Shown: positions 10,591 to 24,104 of the stretch, in pieces | Position numbering within the stretch: the stretch's first letter is position 1 | Layout of the letters: the number at the start of each line of letters is the position of its first letter | Assembly: GCF_001039355.2 (NCBI RefSeq) | Contig: NW_019774247.1 | Span: forward strand, 266,968 to 330,967 | DNA length: 64,000 nt | From: Lingula anatina | Taxonomy: Eukaryota > Brachiopoda > Lingulata > Lingulida > Lingulidae | Direction: 5' to 3' | Translations under genes and position numbers: made by a program | Notes under the pieces: generated by a model | The model's database searches: none | Told to the model about the DNA's origin: nothing | Seen by the model: the letters and a program-made list of their open reading frames with translations, nothing else

Positions 10591-11198
10591 AAAAAAAAAA
10601 AAAAAAAAAAAACAAAAAAAAAAAAAAGAAAATCCGGCACTGTGATATATGGTTTAGAGAAAGTGGTGCAGCAATCTTAGTGTTAACTACCACAAAGTAC
10701 CGAAGAACTTTACGCTACCTCACCCAGTCTGTAGAATCCAATAATTTAATCTGAGCCTGTATACGTATATTAACTAAGGAAGGCTTTATTCATCCTTTTG
10801 TGCCGCAGTATTTAATTTCAGAAGTGTAGGACCTTACCTGGAGTTTTAGGTATACAATGGGTACGGTCTTATTACGTTAAACTATATTAAGTCGACACAT
10901 GAATATTATTAGGTTATAGAGTCTACTTTTGGTAAAAAGATGTAAATAATAAAAAGAAGAATAAGAATAATAAAAATGTAAATAAATAAAAATATTTTCA
11001 CGAATTTTAATTTTCTGAATTTTTGGTGACAGAAAGTGATAAATCTGGCTCTTTGTTTAAAACGGATTTTTTTAATTGATGCATTGCTAGTTTGAGAATT
11101 CCATTATTCAGTACCGAAGGTTTTAGCCTATTTTAATTATGTAAGTTTTAAATCTAACAAACCTTTTGGATATCAATCACACGTTATTGATACTCAGG

Positions 11199-11430
11199 GG
11201 CGGATCCAGAATTATTTAAAGGGGGGTCCGCGGATGCGAAGCCGACCCCTCCCCCCTTTGGCGTGGGGCTCGGAGCCCGCTGAAGTGTCCCGGAATATTT
11301 TGGTATATTAAGAGGGCGAACGGTGCCATTTGGTAAGGTTAAAATTATGATTCAACTAGTCGAAATTTTAATTTCATGAGGGGACCATTGGTGTAATTTT
11401 TTTCAGAAATCGAAGGGGGGTCGTAAATAA
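11199..11430. repeat. GGGGCGGATCCAG-type repeat, copy 2
   Basis: Begins AGGGGCGGATCCAGAATTATT, then GGTCCGCGGATGCGAAGCCGAC and GAGGGCGAACGGTGCC, ending near GAAATCGAAGGGGGG. It aligns with 10413-10590 and with the shorter element at 37791-37897. Otherwise 10600-12400 shows only AT-rich sequence and simple repeats, including (TTTA)n near 12050-12090. Confidence 0.65.
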
Positions 11431-12055
11431 ATAAATTTAGACTGCGTTAAAAGGGTATTACGAGATGCATGCGTACATCACTGACAAATTTTGTCCTCTA
11501 ATTCAGTTTTTTTCACAGTGCTTGGTAAAGCTTAACGAAGGCTTTGAAAATTATTTTTCTTGAGGGTGCAGTTTGCCGTTTTTCGCGTAAAATATTTGAC
11601 TGCGCCCTATCACTAGACCTACATGTATATCGTCTTGCTTATAATTGATGTAACTGAACTGAGGAATTCATTAATGGCTAAAATATTGGAAAAAAGTCAA
11701 ACAACTAAAAATAATGATCTGCACCATAAGACGTAACAAAGTTTGTTTTTTTTTCCAAAAAAAAAAAATAAAATAAAATAAAAAAATAAAACCTGGCTAC
11801 ACCATGAAAGTAGCTCGAAGCTTCCTCGATTTATTGATTTATTTGAAATAAACATTCTAGACATTTTCTTAGACGTTAGACACCATACTCGCTTACTGAC
11901 AAGTTGCAGATTTTCTTATTTAATAAAAAGAAACTAGATCCATTGGAGAATGTGAGATGGTGCTACGATCGAAAATAAGGGAGTAATTTAATGAATATGT
12001 CCCTTTTTGAATTTTGTGTGATAACAGATAAATCTAGTAATTGTTATTTTTATTT

Positions 12056-12086
<31 letters not shown>

Positions 12087-12405
12087 TTATTTTGTTCATA
12101 GGCATTTTTTAATTTTTTTCCAGAATGTATCTGAGCAATTATAAATTATATAAAGCATACACAGTGGACTAGACAAACCACTCTTGTAGGCCTACATGCA
12201 AATATGCATCTATCATTGCACAAGAAATCACTGCCATGCATAATGAATAGCTCAGAAAACAAAATAACCTCCTTTTTCAAGACTAGTCCTTGTAGTTTTC
12301 AACACAACAATTTACTTTTTTAAGTGAGTAATTAGACATTTTGAAATATTATATGAAAAAAAAAAAACATAGCTCATCCAACTGTGTTAGATGTGACAGC
12401 AGAAG

Positions 12406-12414
12406 TGCGCATGC
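12406..12414 (+). promoter_or_regulatory. NRF-1-like site upstream of TMCO4
   Basis: TGCGCATGC 34 bp before the TMCO4 ATG, in a region without a TATA box. It fits a housekeeping-type promoter. This is motif evidence only. Confidence 0.35.
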
Positions 12415-12447
12415 CCAGTAATAAACAGGAAGTAAACATCAGTCGAA

Positions 12448-12901
12448 ATGGCAGACGAAGATCAAGCAGACGGAAAATTTATGGACGACGAGAACGAAGT
12501 TGGTGAAAACTCTGCGTCAAAGGATGGTGCGTAGACTTAAGTGTTAAAGTTATTAATATCCTTCTGCAGTCCTCTAATGAAGCCATGTGACCATGCCACT
12601 TGCTTAATTGTAAGCAGTTCGTCAGTGTACAGTGTACGGATAGAGTATAAATATGTTGTGAGATATTTAACAGGTGTCCGTTCACTGGTGGCAGTGCAGT
12701 GTAAATAAATAGAACTGCGCCACATTTCAACATACTCTTTTAAACGTAGGGTGTATTTATCGAAAAAACGAAATAAAAAATACCGACTTCTTTATTGATA
12801 AACACCTTCACATATAATGTACAATTATCAGATGATGGACTGAATAGGAGATTGAATACGTCATACTACATCAAATAAAAAAAAAAAATAAATAAATAAA
12901 T

Positions 12902-12933
<32 letters not shown>

Positions 12934-15900
12934 CAGCACAATTACATAGAATACATGTGAATTAAGCATTTTATTATCACACGGTGTGTTAGGTTTGATC
13001 CACTCGCCAAGTCAGTTGCTTACAGTGAGTGGATGGCACCCAAACATCAGGGTTATTAGAATAACAATGGCAGCATGATACACAATAGTAATAATAGTGA
13101 TGACTAAACCTAAGGTCAAATTTGAGTATTACTGGGACATATGAGCTAGGCTCTTCTTTCCATGCACTTTTGGGCGAGTATAAAAAGTAGCTTTACTATA
13201 TGTGTCAAGTTCCCCAGATCCCTTTAGCCTAACAGCTGAGCTCTGAAATAATGAGATGTTACCAAAAGTAACAACTTTTGACAACTGAACTGGTTATTTT
13301 TTATGGCACCACCTCTCTTTGATGAATGGATTTTGTCACGAACACAATGCTTATTTACTCACTGGACATCGGACAATAGTTTGGTTACTCATTGCAGCAT
13401 GGGGTGTCATCCCCAGAGGTGTCAGCTCTAATACCCTATAATTATCTGTTTACAAGTGAGTTACTTTAGGTAACAAAAGGTAACAAACAGATAACAGTCT
13501 GGAGCATTCTTTCTGAGCTCCTTCCTACATGTAGATCTACCTAGGCTAGGAATCAAACACATTTTTATCTGTACAAATGTACATGTATGAGAGCAAAATA
13601 CGTGATACCAGTACAGTATGCACAGTTTACAAGTATCGGACATCCTATAAGATTACTTTCTTCAGTATTTGAGGCCATTTTCCTACAGGGTTCTATTTGA
13701 AATTGTAAGAAAGGGATTAAACCTGATAGAAGCTCAGTGTACCAAGTACCGGTAGTGCACTTCCTTAATTAATACATTTTACTAATTTGAAAGAGGATCT
13801 AAGAATTGAGCCATCATCCTCGTACTTCAAGTTAAACCTAGGACTCAGTATGCAGTCCTAGGTTTAACACAAAAGGAATTATGTTTTATTTACATTCATC
13901 TGTTACCCACCCTTTATTCCCTGTCATAAGCCCCCATGTTTCCCTCAGAATTAATCCTGTTCACTGACCGTGTTAAAAGCAGAAGGAGGGGTGGTGGTAT
14001 CGTAAAAGTAGTAGTAGCTCTTTTATACTATTTTCAATTGCTTTGACTGGTGTAATACAGATATCTTTATTTATTTATTTTTTTTTATTTTACTATTTTT
14101 TTTTTTATACCATAGGAGAACCAGAGGTAGAAAACCCAGCAACATTGGCTGCAGCAGCTATGGTAGCACATAGTGACGGAGAGCCCATACAACTAGAGAA
14201 AATCCTCAGTAGTGCAGGGCTCTTCTCCTACTCAGGCCTGTGTGCTGTCTCATTGAAAGTGATGTTTGAGACAGATTTTGACAAGTAAAAACCTTAATTT
14301 AATTGAGAAGAAATAGATGATTTAAAATAAATACTGTAGTTTGTTAGAATAAGTGCTCATTGCTCTGTGATGCAGCTTTTTAGCTACCAGAAGTAGTGCT
14401 TTCTTGTGTAGCATTGTGTCAGTTTACTTTGAACACAGCAGAAACCTGGTATGCTAATGTTTTAAGAAAAGTTGAATATTGTTGGCATGTGTCTAATTTT
14501 TTTTTGTCACAAATGTTTGAATCTTAAATTTGACTCAAAAACAAAAATTATTCTGAATTAGCAGTAAATTTTTTCCAACTTGTTGAAGAAAATACTCACT
14601 TTTTCATTGCCAGTTAGTCTAGAGGTAGGGAAATATATAAAACAAGCTTGTGTGTAGAGCTTTATACTGATATAAAAAGGATATGAATCTGCCAGTGTTG
14701 TTTTTTTAAACCGATGTATTTTTTTTACTCCTCAGAAAGTTTAGGATGCAGTTCCTGCAGTCTGTAATAGAAAGACTGAAGCAGTCAAAACAGGTGCATT
14801 TTAAATTATACCAAAGTTTTTAGTTAAAAAATGGAAATGTGCAGTGTCTCGGGTATTTAGGTTAATCTAAATTTAATTGATTATTTTATTAGACAGAGTG
14901 TGATGTTAGACTGAATATGGAATTTAATTAACATTTTATGCATATCTACCTTAATAGATGAATGAATAATATAATTACATATAATAATTGGGAGAAAGTG
15001 ATGATATTGTACATGTAATTAATATTTATGATTCATGATTATGATAATGATGATGATAATAATAAATTAATNTTAAATGAAATTTCAAAGAGAATTTTGC
15101 ATTGGAGTTTTAGTAAAAAAATACAGGGGTCAAAAATGTCCCGTCAGAGACAGACCTTTAAGTGATTGTCATTCCCACATTAATTTCAATACAAATTAGC
15201 TGCTTGTTTTACATAATCCTTTATGGTCCAGCTAAATAAAAATGTATTTAAAAGTAACCATGTGGATCGTTTACCAACTGTAATTTTTAAAATTGTCTCT
15301 AAAATGTCCCGTCAGAGACATTTCAAATACCGTGTTTTGATCCTTTTACAGTACTCTTCATGAAGACCTTATTGCGTCTTACATCATGTTTTAATTCTTA
15401 AAATTACTGTCAGTAAATCATTATGATAAATCATAAGAATGACACAGGCTGTAGAATTCAGCATGTTCTCCACCAAGGTTTCAACCTCTATGTTTGCGCT
15501 GATGGAGGGAAGCGAGCTGCTTGAAGAGGCGGACCCTTTTGTGAAAACACTGCTAGAGGAGGAGGTCATTCAGGGTGATCCATTACTTATACCTAAAGAT
15601 ATGCTGGCTCTGGCATTAAAGGAAGGTAAGGTGCCCTGCATGTGTGTAGAAAATAAATCAGTATATTGCATGTAATTTACTACTGCAGTTCTTCGTGTTA
15701 TGCTGGCTATGGCCCAAAAGAAATGTAAGGTGCTCCTGCACATGTATAGATAATGCTTCGGTCATGTTGCAAATTAACATCAGCACAGTGCCTGTATACT
15801 GGTATAATATGGTTTACATTAACATTTTAAATTAGCAAGAATTCAGGTCTTTTAAATTATTTATCCTTGCAGCATCACAGGAAAGCGCAGTTAGCTGACC

Positions 15901-16064
15901 TGCAGTTATTAAATATGAAATATCTTTAAAGTACAGTAAATGAAACACTTTGTGATCTCAAAGTGGATATATTCTTATTTTTTTAATAAAGAGAGAGAAT
16001 GGAGGTGAGAAATAGATGCATGTTTTTCACAAACACCACTCAATTGCTTTAAATTTTCTGATAT

Positions 16065-16124
<60 letters not shown>

Positions 16125-18215
16125 GACATTTGTTCTTTGATTGTTTAACAGTGCCAGTTTAGGGGAATTGGTTCTGAAAGATTTTACATATGTTACATCA
16201 TTGTACAAGGCAACAAATTTTATCTCCATCTTTCATCGGCTGTCCACAAGGCAAGAGTCCCCAGATTTATGTGCAAATGCAGAGGACATATGGGTAGTTC
16301 ATAAATTAGTGGCATGTGCCTGATAATTAGTTATAAGGGTCACATGGATGTGTCATTGTTATCTTGAAGACATTTGTGACACACCTCCGATGGCGATTGG
16401 TCACATAAATTTGTCAATCATGAGGACATAAGTACTTTGCACTGCCTGGTAGACCTATGGTTTTGCTAAAGGCAGGGTGAAAGGGGGGCACAAGGATAGA
16501 AAATATTTTATGAAATATGAAAATGTTCAGTTGTTAACTGTACTCATATAAAATTTGAAATATGAAAATGTTCAGTTCTTAATTGTTCTCATATAAAATG
16601 TAAAGGGACAGGAATGGAAACATTGCTTGGTTTTGTGGGTTTGCTTATTTTAATATCTGCTTTTACTATTTCCCCCCCAAATTTCTAAATATGTGGCATA
16701 GGCACCAGTAAATGATATTAGCATGGGTAAAACTTTTCTTGTTTGTGCCAGATTTCCAGTAAGCAATTTGATTGTTGTGGGGAGGGGTGGGGATCAGCTA
16801 CATTTTTTAGGATTTAATTTGAATTTCTCAGTTTTTATAGATTTCAGCCAGCATGTATTACATGCTATTAAATAGTCTTAAGAGACCATTGTGACACCCA
16901 AAAGGGAAATAAACTTATTATTGAATTTTTTTTTTTTTTTTGGTTGAATTACTGAATCGAATTGTGACTCTGATATCCTAGTAGAATATTAATGAATACT
17001 TGACGATATGAATGTTCAACTTGATATCTTGTTGCGCTATGAGATATACCAGTATATTAAAGGGATAACAGCTCTAGATATGAGATTCAAAATTCCACCC
17101 AAAAAAAAGTTGTAAGCAACACAGAGAAATACAGTAATTCCATTTTGTCCACCATAACAACTGCTATCCTTCAGTTATTCTGAAATCTGTACTTGCCATC
17201 AGACCATGTGGACCTTCATAGATAGGTAAACCTCCAAAATAATCTCACAGGAAATTATTACAAAAAACACAATTTAAAGAAAATCCACTAACTTTGAATG
17301 TGGGAATGGATTCATTAACCATTGGAAAGTATGGGAAATTGTCGTTTATCCCTGGAAAGTCTGTTTCATGGCACTTTTCCCACCAAGATGAAGAGTTGTC
17401 ATCCCTTCTCAATATAATGATATGATAGAACAATAATCTTTTTTTTTTCTTCATTATTGTTCATTTAGTCATGCAGAACAGAGGTAAAATAATCTATTTA
17501 TATATTTGCTACTTACACGTTTTGATCCCATCCTTAATAATTTTATTTTTGCCTACTGTACTTACTATGGAAGCATATTACTGCCACTTAGTTTTTAAAT
17601 TTTATTTTGAAATTTTGACTAGTAAGCAACTCAACATTTCATGATATACAGAAATACTTTGCTTTTATTTTGAAATTTTGAGAAGACCAACTGAAAATTT
17701 CAATATGAACTAAAAATGATGAATGATATGGCAGCTATATGCTTCCATAACTTGTCTTTTCAGTTGATTTGTTTTTATCTCAAAGTTTCATAATTAATAA
17801 AAAATAAAAACACCCCAGTTACTGTTATGTTCGGTGGTGTTGCTGTGCAGTTTGTATGGTCTTAATATTAATTTTTTAAATTTATTTTTATAAAAATGTC
17901 ACCATGTGCTCAATCTCAGTTGTGCATTATCGCTTTGATCTTTAAAGGAATAGTTATTATTTTTGTTTTATTATTTTTATTATTTGGAATAGAGAACACC
18001 AAGTTGCTTTTATGGATTGTTGAATGATATAGAGATTCTTTTTATGAATGATTTTACTTTGCCCGTTATGAAGTTTTCAGTTTTATATTATTAGTTAGTT
18101 GAATTGATAGATTCAGGAGTGAATTGTGAGATAAAATATGTTATAAAATTTGTTTAGTTTATGTGTTTCCTTTTTTAAATTGGTTGATGTTAATTATATA
18201 ATTATTGATAATAAT

Positions 18216-18254
<39 letters not shown>

Positions 18255-21200
18255 TTTTATATAAGATGACAAGTTCACTGATATTGTTTTTTATTATTTT
18301 TAAGTTTTTTCATTTGATTATTTAATTAATAATTTATTTATTTCACTTACTTATATATTTTTTATTGTGAATTAAATAATTATGAATATCAATCTTAGAA
18401 TGGTTTATATTAGTTCATAATGTCATTCACTTTTGAAGAAGTATGAATTGAATTTCCTTTTTGTCGCATATGAAAATAAATATGATTATCATACAGTGGC
18501 TCTCCTTGAGGCATCTTAAAGAAACTGAAAAAAAAAGAGAAGTAAAAAGAGAAGTAAAATCATGTTACTACAATCAGACAATTTCCACAACTATTTTAAG
18601 TGAACTTAAAAAGGACTAAGTTGAACAATTTTATTGAATATTATATGGCTTCGTTTTCACCTAATTACCATGATATTTCTGATAATTACAAAATTGTCTG
18701 ACATTAGGATATTATGATGCAAGGATGCGGGTTCTGATCCACCATATAGCCTGGCTTCTGAAGATCAAGTCTGAGGCCGTGGAGAAACTAGAAGATGCAG
18801 TGGTAGAAGAGCTGAAAGCAGTTCACAAGATGTCTGAGTAAGTAAAATTCCTGAATAAACCACATTATATATTATGTCAAGTTACAGTAAGTATTGTGCT
18901 TTTCTGGAGGTTCCATGATTTTGCTAAGGAAAATGAAAAGGTTGAAAGGTAAGAAAATGAAATAGTAAATATAAATCACCTAGCAGTAGTAGATTAGGGC
19001 AATTTGTCAATTAATTACTTGTTGGGCGCAAAGATGTTATCAGTCACAAATGTACCTCACGTGTAGCTTTTTGAGAAAAAATACAGTCATCCTTAAGTTG
19101 TTTAAAATTTCACCTGATATTTTATTTTGAAAAGTATTTTGTGAAAATTTTCAGTTTTTTTTACAGTAGCATTTTTGCATTAAATTTTTTATAAAAAAAG
19201 AAAAAAAACAACTTAACTTTTCTAGAGATGAAGTGAAAGAGAAGCAAAAAAATGCCACTAAGAGGAAGATAAAAAGATACGCCCTAATTGGCTTAGCTGG
19301 AGTAGGAGGAGGGGCTTTGATAGGATTGACGGGTGAGGAAACAACAGTTTTGGTGGCCTGTTAGTTTTGCTTACAGAAATTTATAATCACACACACACAC
19401 ACACACACACAAAGGTGAATTTTATTTCATTTTCAAGATACCCTGCACAGAAATAGTAAAAACCTTGAAGACACTGAAGGTCCAGAGGACCTGCAGTACA
19501 AAAAAATGTGCAGGTCCTCTCAGTTCTCTGCAGGTCTGAGTTAATGTTTTATTTTTGTTAGTCTATCTTAATATGTGATATCTGGGGTAGCGCTAACACT
19601 AGCCAATTTAGCCAAATGCTAAAACTGACTAAAAATGGCTAAACAAAAAGGGCTTGATTTGACTTGTTTTAGTCAAATTATAACCATTTGGATAACAAAT
19701 TGACAAAAAAGTGGTGATTTGGCTAAGCAAAAGAAATTGCTAGTGCTACCCCAGGATATATTATAATTATGTATTGTTTTATCACAAAACCTCGCCAGTC
19801 CAGAGGACCTGTGATAAGAAAAAATCTTACAGATCCTCTGGCATTTCAAGCATCTAGATACGTGCCACAAACTGTACCACAAACTGTACCACAAACCACA
19901 ACTGCACCCTTAGCAAAATATCAGGCCTGCTGCAAATTTGCTGCAATATTGCTGCAAACTGCAATTCCTTCTTGCAAGTTTGCAGCAAATGTGCTGAAAT
20001 ATGGCTGCATATTAGCAGCAATAACATTTTTCTTGCAAACTCATTGCCACAAACTTTTCATTTTGCCAAGGGTGACTAGCTAATATGTACTAATGTTGGT
20101 CCTCACCATCCAAGGTATTTCTTTCCACCATTGGCTCTATATTCTCACTTTCTGTATAAAAACATTCATTTTAAGATCATTAATTCTTAGATCATATAAT
20201 AATATATATCTGTAGATATATATTTCACTTTTTATTTCATTTATCTCCAGGTGGTCTGGCAGCTCCATTCTTGGCTGCCGGAGCAGGTGTTATTATAGGT
20301 GGCGCTGGTGCAGCAGCCCTGGGGACAACAGCTGGTGTCGCTATCATTGGGTCTTTGTTTGGCGTAGCAGGGGCTGGTCTCACAGGTGAAATGATGCTCC
20401 CGTTACAATTAATTACCATTTTATATGTTGATGTGCTTGCATGGTCATTTTTTCGTAATATTTTGTTATTTCTTGGAAACACGGCTAAAAGTTACTTTGT
20501 AGACATGCAGTGTAGACATTACTAGTATGACTATGGGAAATTTTCAAAAACATGTTGATACAGTGTAAATTTAATTTTTAAGAGAAATGCCCCAATCAAT
20601 AAAATTGATATATTTTGATATGACAATGGGCATCTGTGTTTTAACTAAATCTACACACAATATTAATTATAATAATATGCTTTACATAAAAAGAGCAGCC
20701 ATGCTTATTGAACCAATTATCAGAAGTTTTATTTACTATAACTTCATTATTACTACAGGTTATAAGATGAAGAAGAGAGTTGGTGCTGTGGAAGAATTTC
20801 TGTTTGAGCCACTCTCACATGGCAATCAGCTTCACATCACCATAGCCGTCTCTGGCTGGATTACACAGAAGCAACCAGGTAACAGTGAGAGCATTCAGAA
20901 CAAGTTGATCTGCGGACCAACAGATCAGGGTATCCATCATGAATCCTATAGGATTCTATAGGAAAATGGCCAAATTTCCCATAGAATCCTATAGGACTTT
21001 TTCATAAGGGATGAAATATGGCTACCCACATTAAAGCAGAACACACTAATCTGCTGATTGTCTACCTGCCTTCGCAAGTGCTATTAAACACATAAAATCA
21101 TGGCTTCGAGGTTTAATATCTAGACCCCTGCAGGGACGGCATGTGTGGTCGGCTCTGCTTTAATGTGGATTGGCCATATTTGATCCATTGATCTGTTAGT

Positions 21201-21413
21201 AAGCAGATCAACTTGTTCTGAATGCCACTTCATACATGCACTCATGTGTTTGTACAAGTACAAGTGCATGGATCACACTATTAAAACATGTCTGTCACTG
21301 TCATGGAAGCTGGTTGGTATGAACTAGTATACAACTTGCAGTCTGCATATACATGTATGAAATCAAATGTTATCATAGTACTGGCAGTCTACCTTGTCAA
21401 AGTGTTGTGTAAG

Positions 21414-21453
<40 letters not shown>

Positions 21454-23749
21454 AAAAAATCACTAGTTTATTTAGAATAGGATTTGCATGTAGAGAGTGG
21501 TTGCTCTGCATTTTCATATTCATGTAAACTTTGTGGCAAGCACCTGTCTCACTATTGGTACACGTACCCATTCATTTGATGGTATTGCTGGCTTTCACCT
21601 TATGAATCATCTTTTGCAGTACTAGTACATGTATGTCTACTTTTGATGAAATATTTCAGATTACAAGCACCCGTGGCTCACTTTGAATAATGGACAGGAA
21701 CAGTTTAGCTTGAGATGGGAATCACAATACCTAATGCAGATGGGTCAAGCTATTGATTACTTGGTCAGTGCTGCAGTAAGCATGGCCGTACAAGAAACGC
21801 TGAAGACTACCATTCTGGCTGGTATGCTTATATTCAATTCAATTCATTTCTGTACTGGTACATAAATTATCATGACCTTGTACAATATAATATAACATAA
21901 TAACAGCAATACAATTGGTACATCACCATTCTCTAATTGGTAATTATGTTGCCAATTTGTGAATGAAAAAATATATATATTTATATGATGAACATATGTA
22001 CTAGTTAAATTACTCATCAAATATTCAAGCTAAGCGATGAGGTATAACTTTCTGGTGTGATTATAAATTTACCATAAACACAAATCGTGAATCTTATGGC
22101 TACAATCATATGTTACACAATATGGAGTTGTTCAAATTTACAAGGAAGGGAGGGAGAACTACAATCGCATAAAGAAACATGTATATATATTGGTCAAAAC
22201 AGGATTGTGTTTCTTATTGCATTTTATCTTGGCAGAGGTCTGTGCTCATGGAGTGTGCTCAAATTGACCATGTCCTAAAAACAATCTCATTAAACTGAGA
22301 GAAAAATGATTTGACACCTTTCTGTACAAAGAGAGTGTCCACTGCATGACCAAATTTGTAATTCTTGTGCCGAAAGGTATGGGACCATTTCTCTCATGTT
22401 TGGTTACAGTGTACACTAAAGGCAATTCCATAATTTTATTCTTGTCTCTTGTTTGAATATGACAGCTGTGTCCTTTTGTTACACCGTCGTGGTCACGTGT
22501 CTTATAAAAATGACACAGAGAACTGACTAGAGAGTTTTCAGCATGTAACAGTGTAGAAAAGAGAGTGATTTATTCTGAGTAAGTTCAGATAGTACAGGTT
22601 CACCAATCAGAGCAAGTTTTACAATGAACAGTTGTACCTATTAGTTACCAATCCGGTAAGATCATACAATGTTACAGAAAAAGATTGTACACGACTCTTA
22701 AGAGATTATTACAGAGTGTAGCCGTCTATGGAGGTCACATGGTCCGATGACAAGCTCAGACATCAGAATAATAGCTATAACTGCCGTTTTTTTTGTTTTT
22801 TTTTTCATTTGGTAAAACAGAATATATTTTATTTCTATGAGTTGCTTACAATGTTTTTATTGTGAAATATAGATCTCATACAAAGAGTTATTATCCCTTT
22901 AAGCGGCTCTTACTCTTACTATTGCTTAGTAGCTTCAGTGGGTGTGCCAGACATCTAAGCCACTTAAGCTGAAAGCAGTTTAGTTAGAATCCCCTCGGAG
23001 ATGGAACAATCCTGCTAGAACGATCTAGGTATGGGAATGAGGTCTTAAAGAGACATCTGCTGTAGCAATACAAAACAATCTCAACTAACACAGTGCACAA
23101 ACTCAGCCAACACTTCAAATTTCAGGTATCCTCACCGTGGTAGCATGGCCATCAGCACTGATCACAGTGGCTGGTAGCAATACAAAACAATCTCAACTAA
23201 CACAATACACAAACTCAACCACCATGTCACATTTCCAGGTATCCTCACTGCAATAGCATGGCCATCAGCACTGGTCACAGTGTCAGGGGTGATCGACAAT
23301 CCTTGGAGCGTGTGTACTAATAGAGCTGCCGAGGCAGGTCGGCAACTAGCAGAAGTCCTGTTGTCAAGGCAACAGGTAATTTAAGCAGAATCAGATTTGA
23401 TGTCAGCATACTGGCCAAAAACGTAAATCAGTACAAATTTGAGTTCAAAAGAATGAGAGGTCTTCACATGAAATTCTATTCCCATGGGCACACAAACACA
23501 CAGTCTTGTATGCATACTATAATATATTCAATGTATGCTTGCTGTAATGTATTTTTTAGTTATTTTTTTTCAGTCTGAATAAATTTAAAATAATGAAATA
23601 TCCTTCATTTAGAGTAACTATTCTTTATTCATTTGATAAAACTGGTTTGGTGTTTTAGGGCAAGAGGCCAGTCACCTTGATTGGGTTTAGCCTGGGAGCA
23701 CGCTTGATATTCTGTTGTTTAACAGAGCTGGCCAAGAGAAAAGGTAATA

Positions 23750-23797
<48 letters not shown>

Positions 23798-23855
23798 ACA
23801 CACACACTGAAATGCAATTATCACACTGAGACTGAAAAATATTTCTTTCCCTCAC

Positions 23856-23888
<33 letters not shown>

Positions 23889-23913
23889 GAGAGAGAGACG
23901 CACTATTCTTTTC

Positions 23914-23952
<39 letters not shown>

Positions 23953-23977
23953 GCAGAGAGAGACGCACTATTCTTTT

Positions 23978-24033
<56 letters not shown>

Positions 24034-24055
24034 TGCAGAGAGAGACGCACTATTC

Positions 24056-24104
<49 letters not shown>

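Noticed and set aside
23655-23948. Open frame rich in Arg-Glu and Cys-Val on the minus strand
   Set aside because: It is a translation of the CT/CA array; the same applies to the minus-strand frames over other CT runs at 15975-16229 and 21389-21571.
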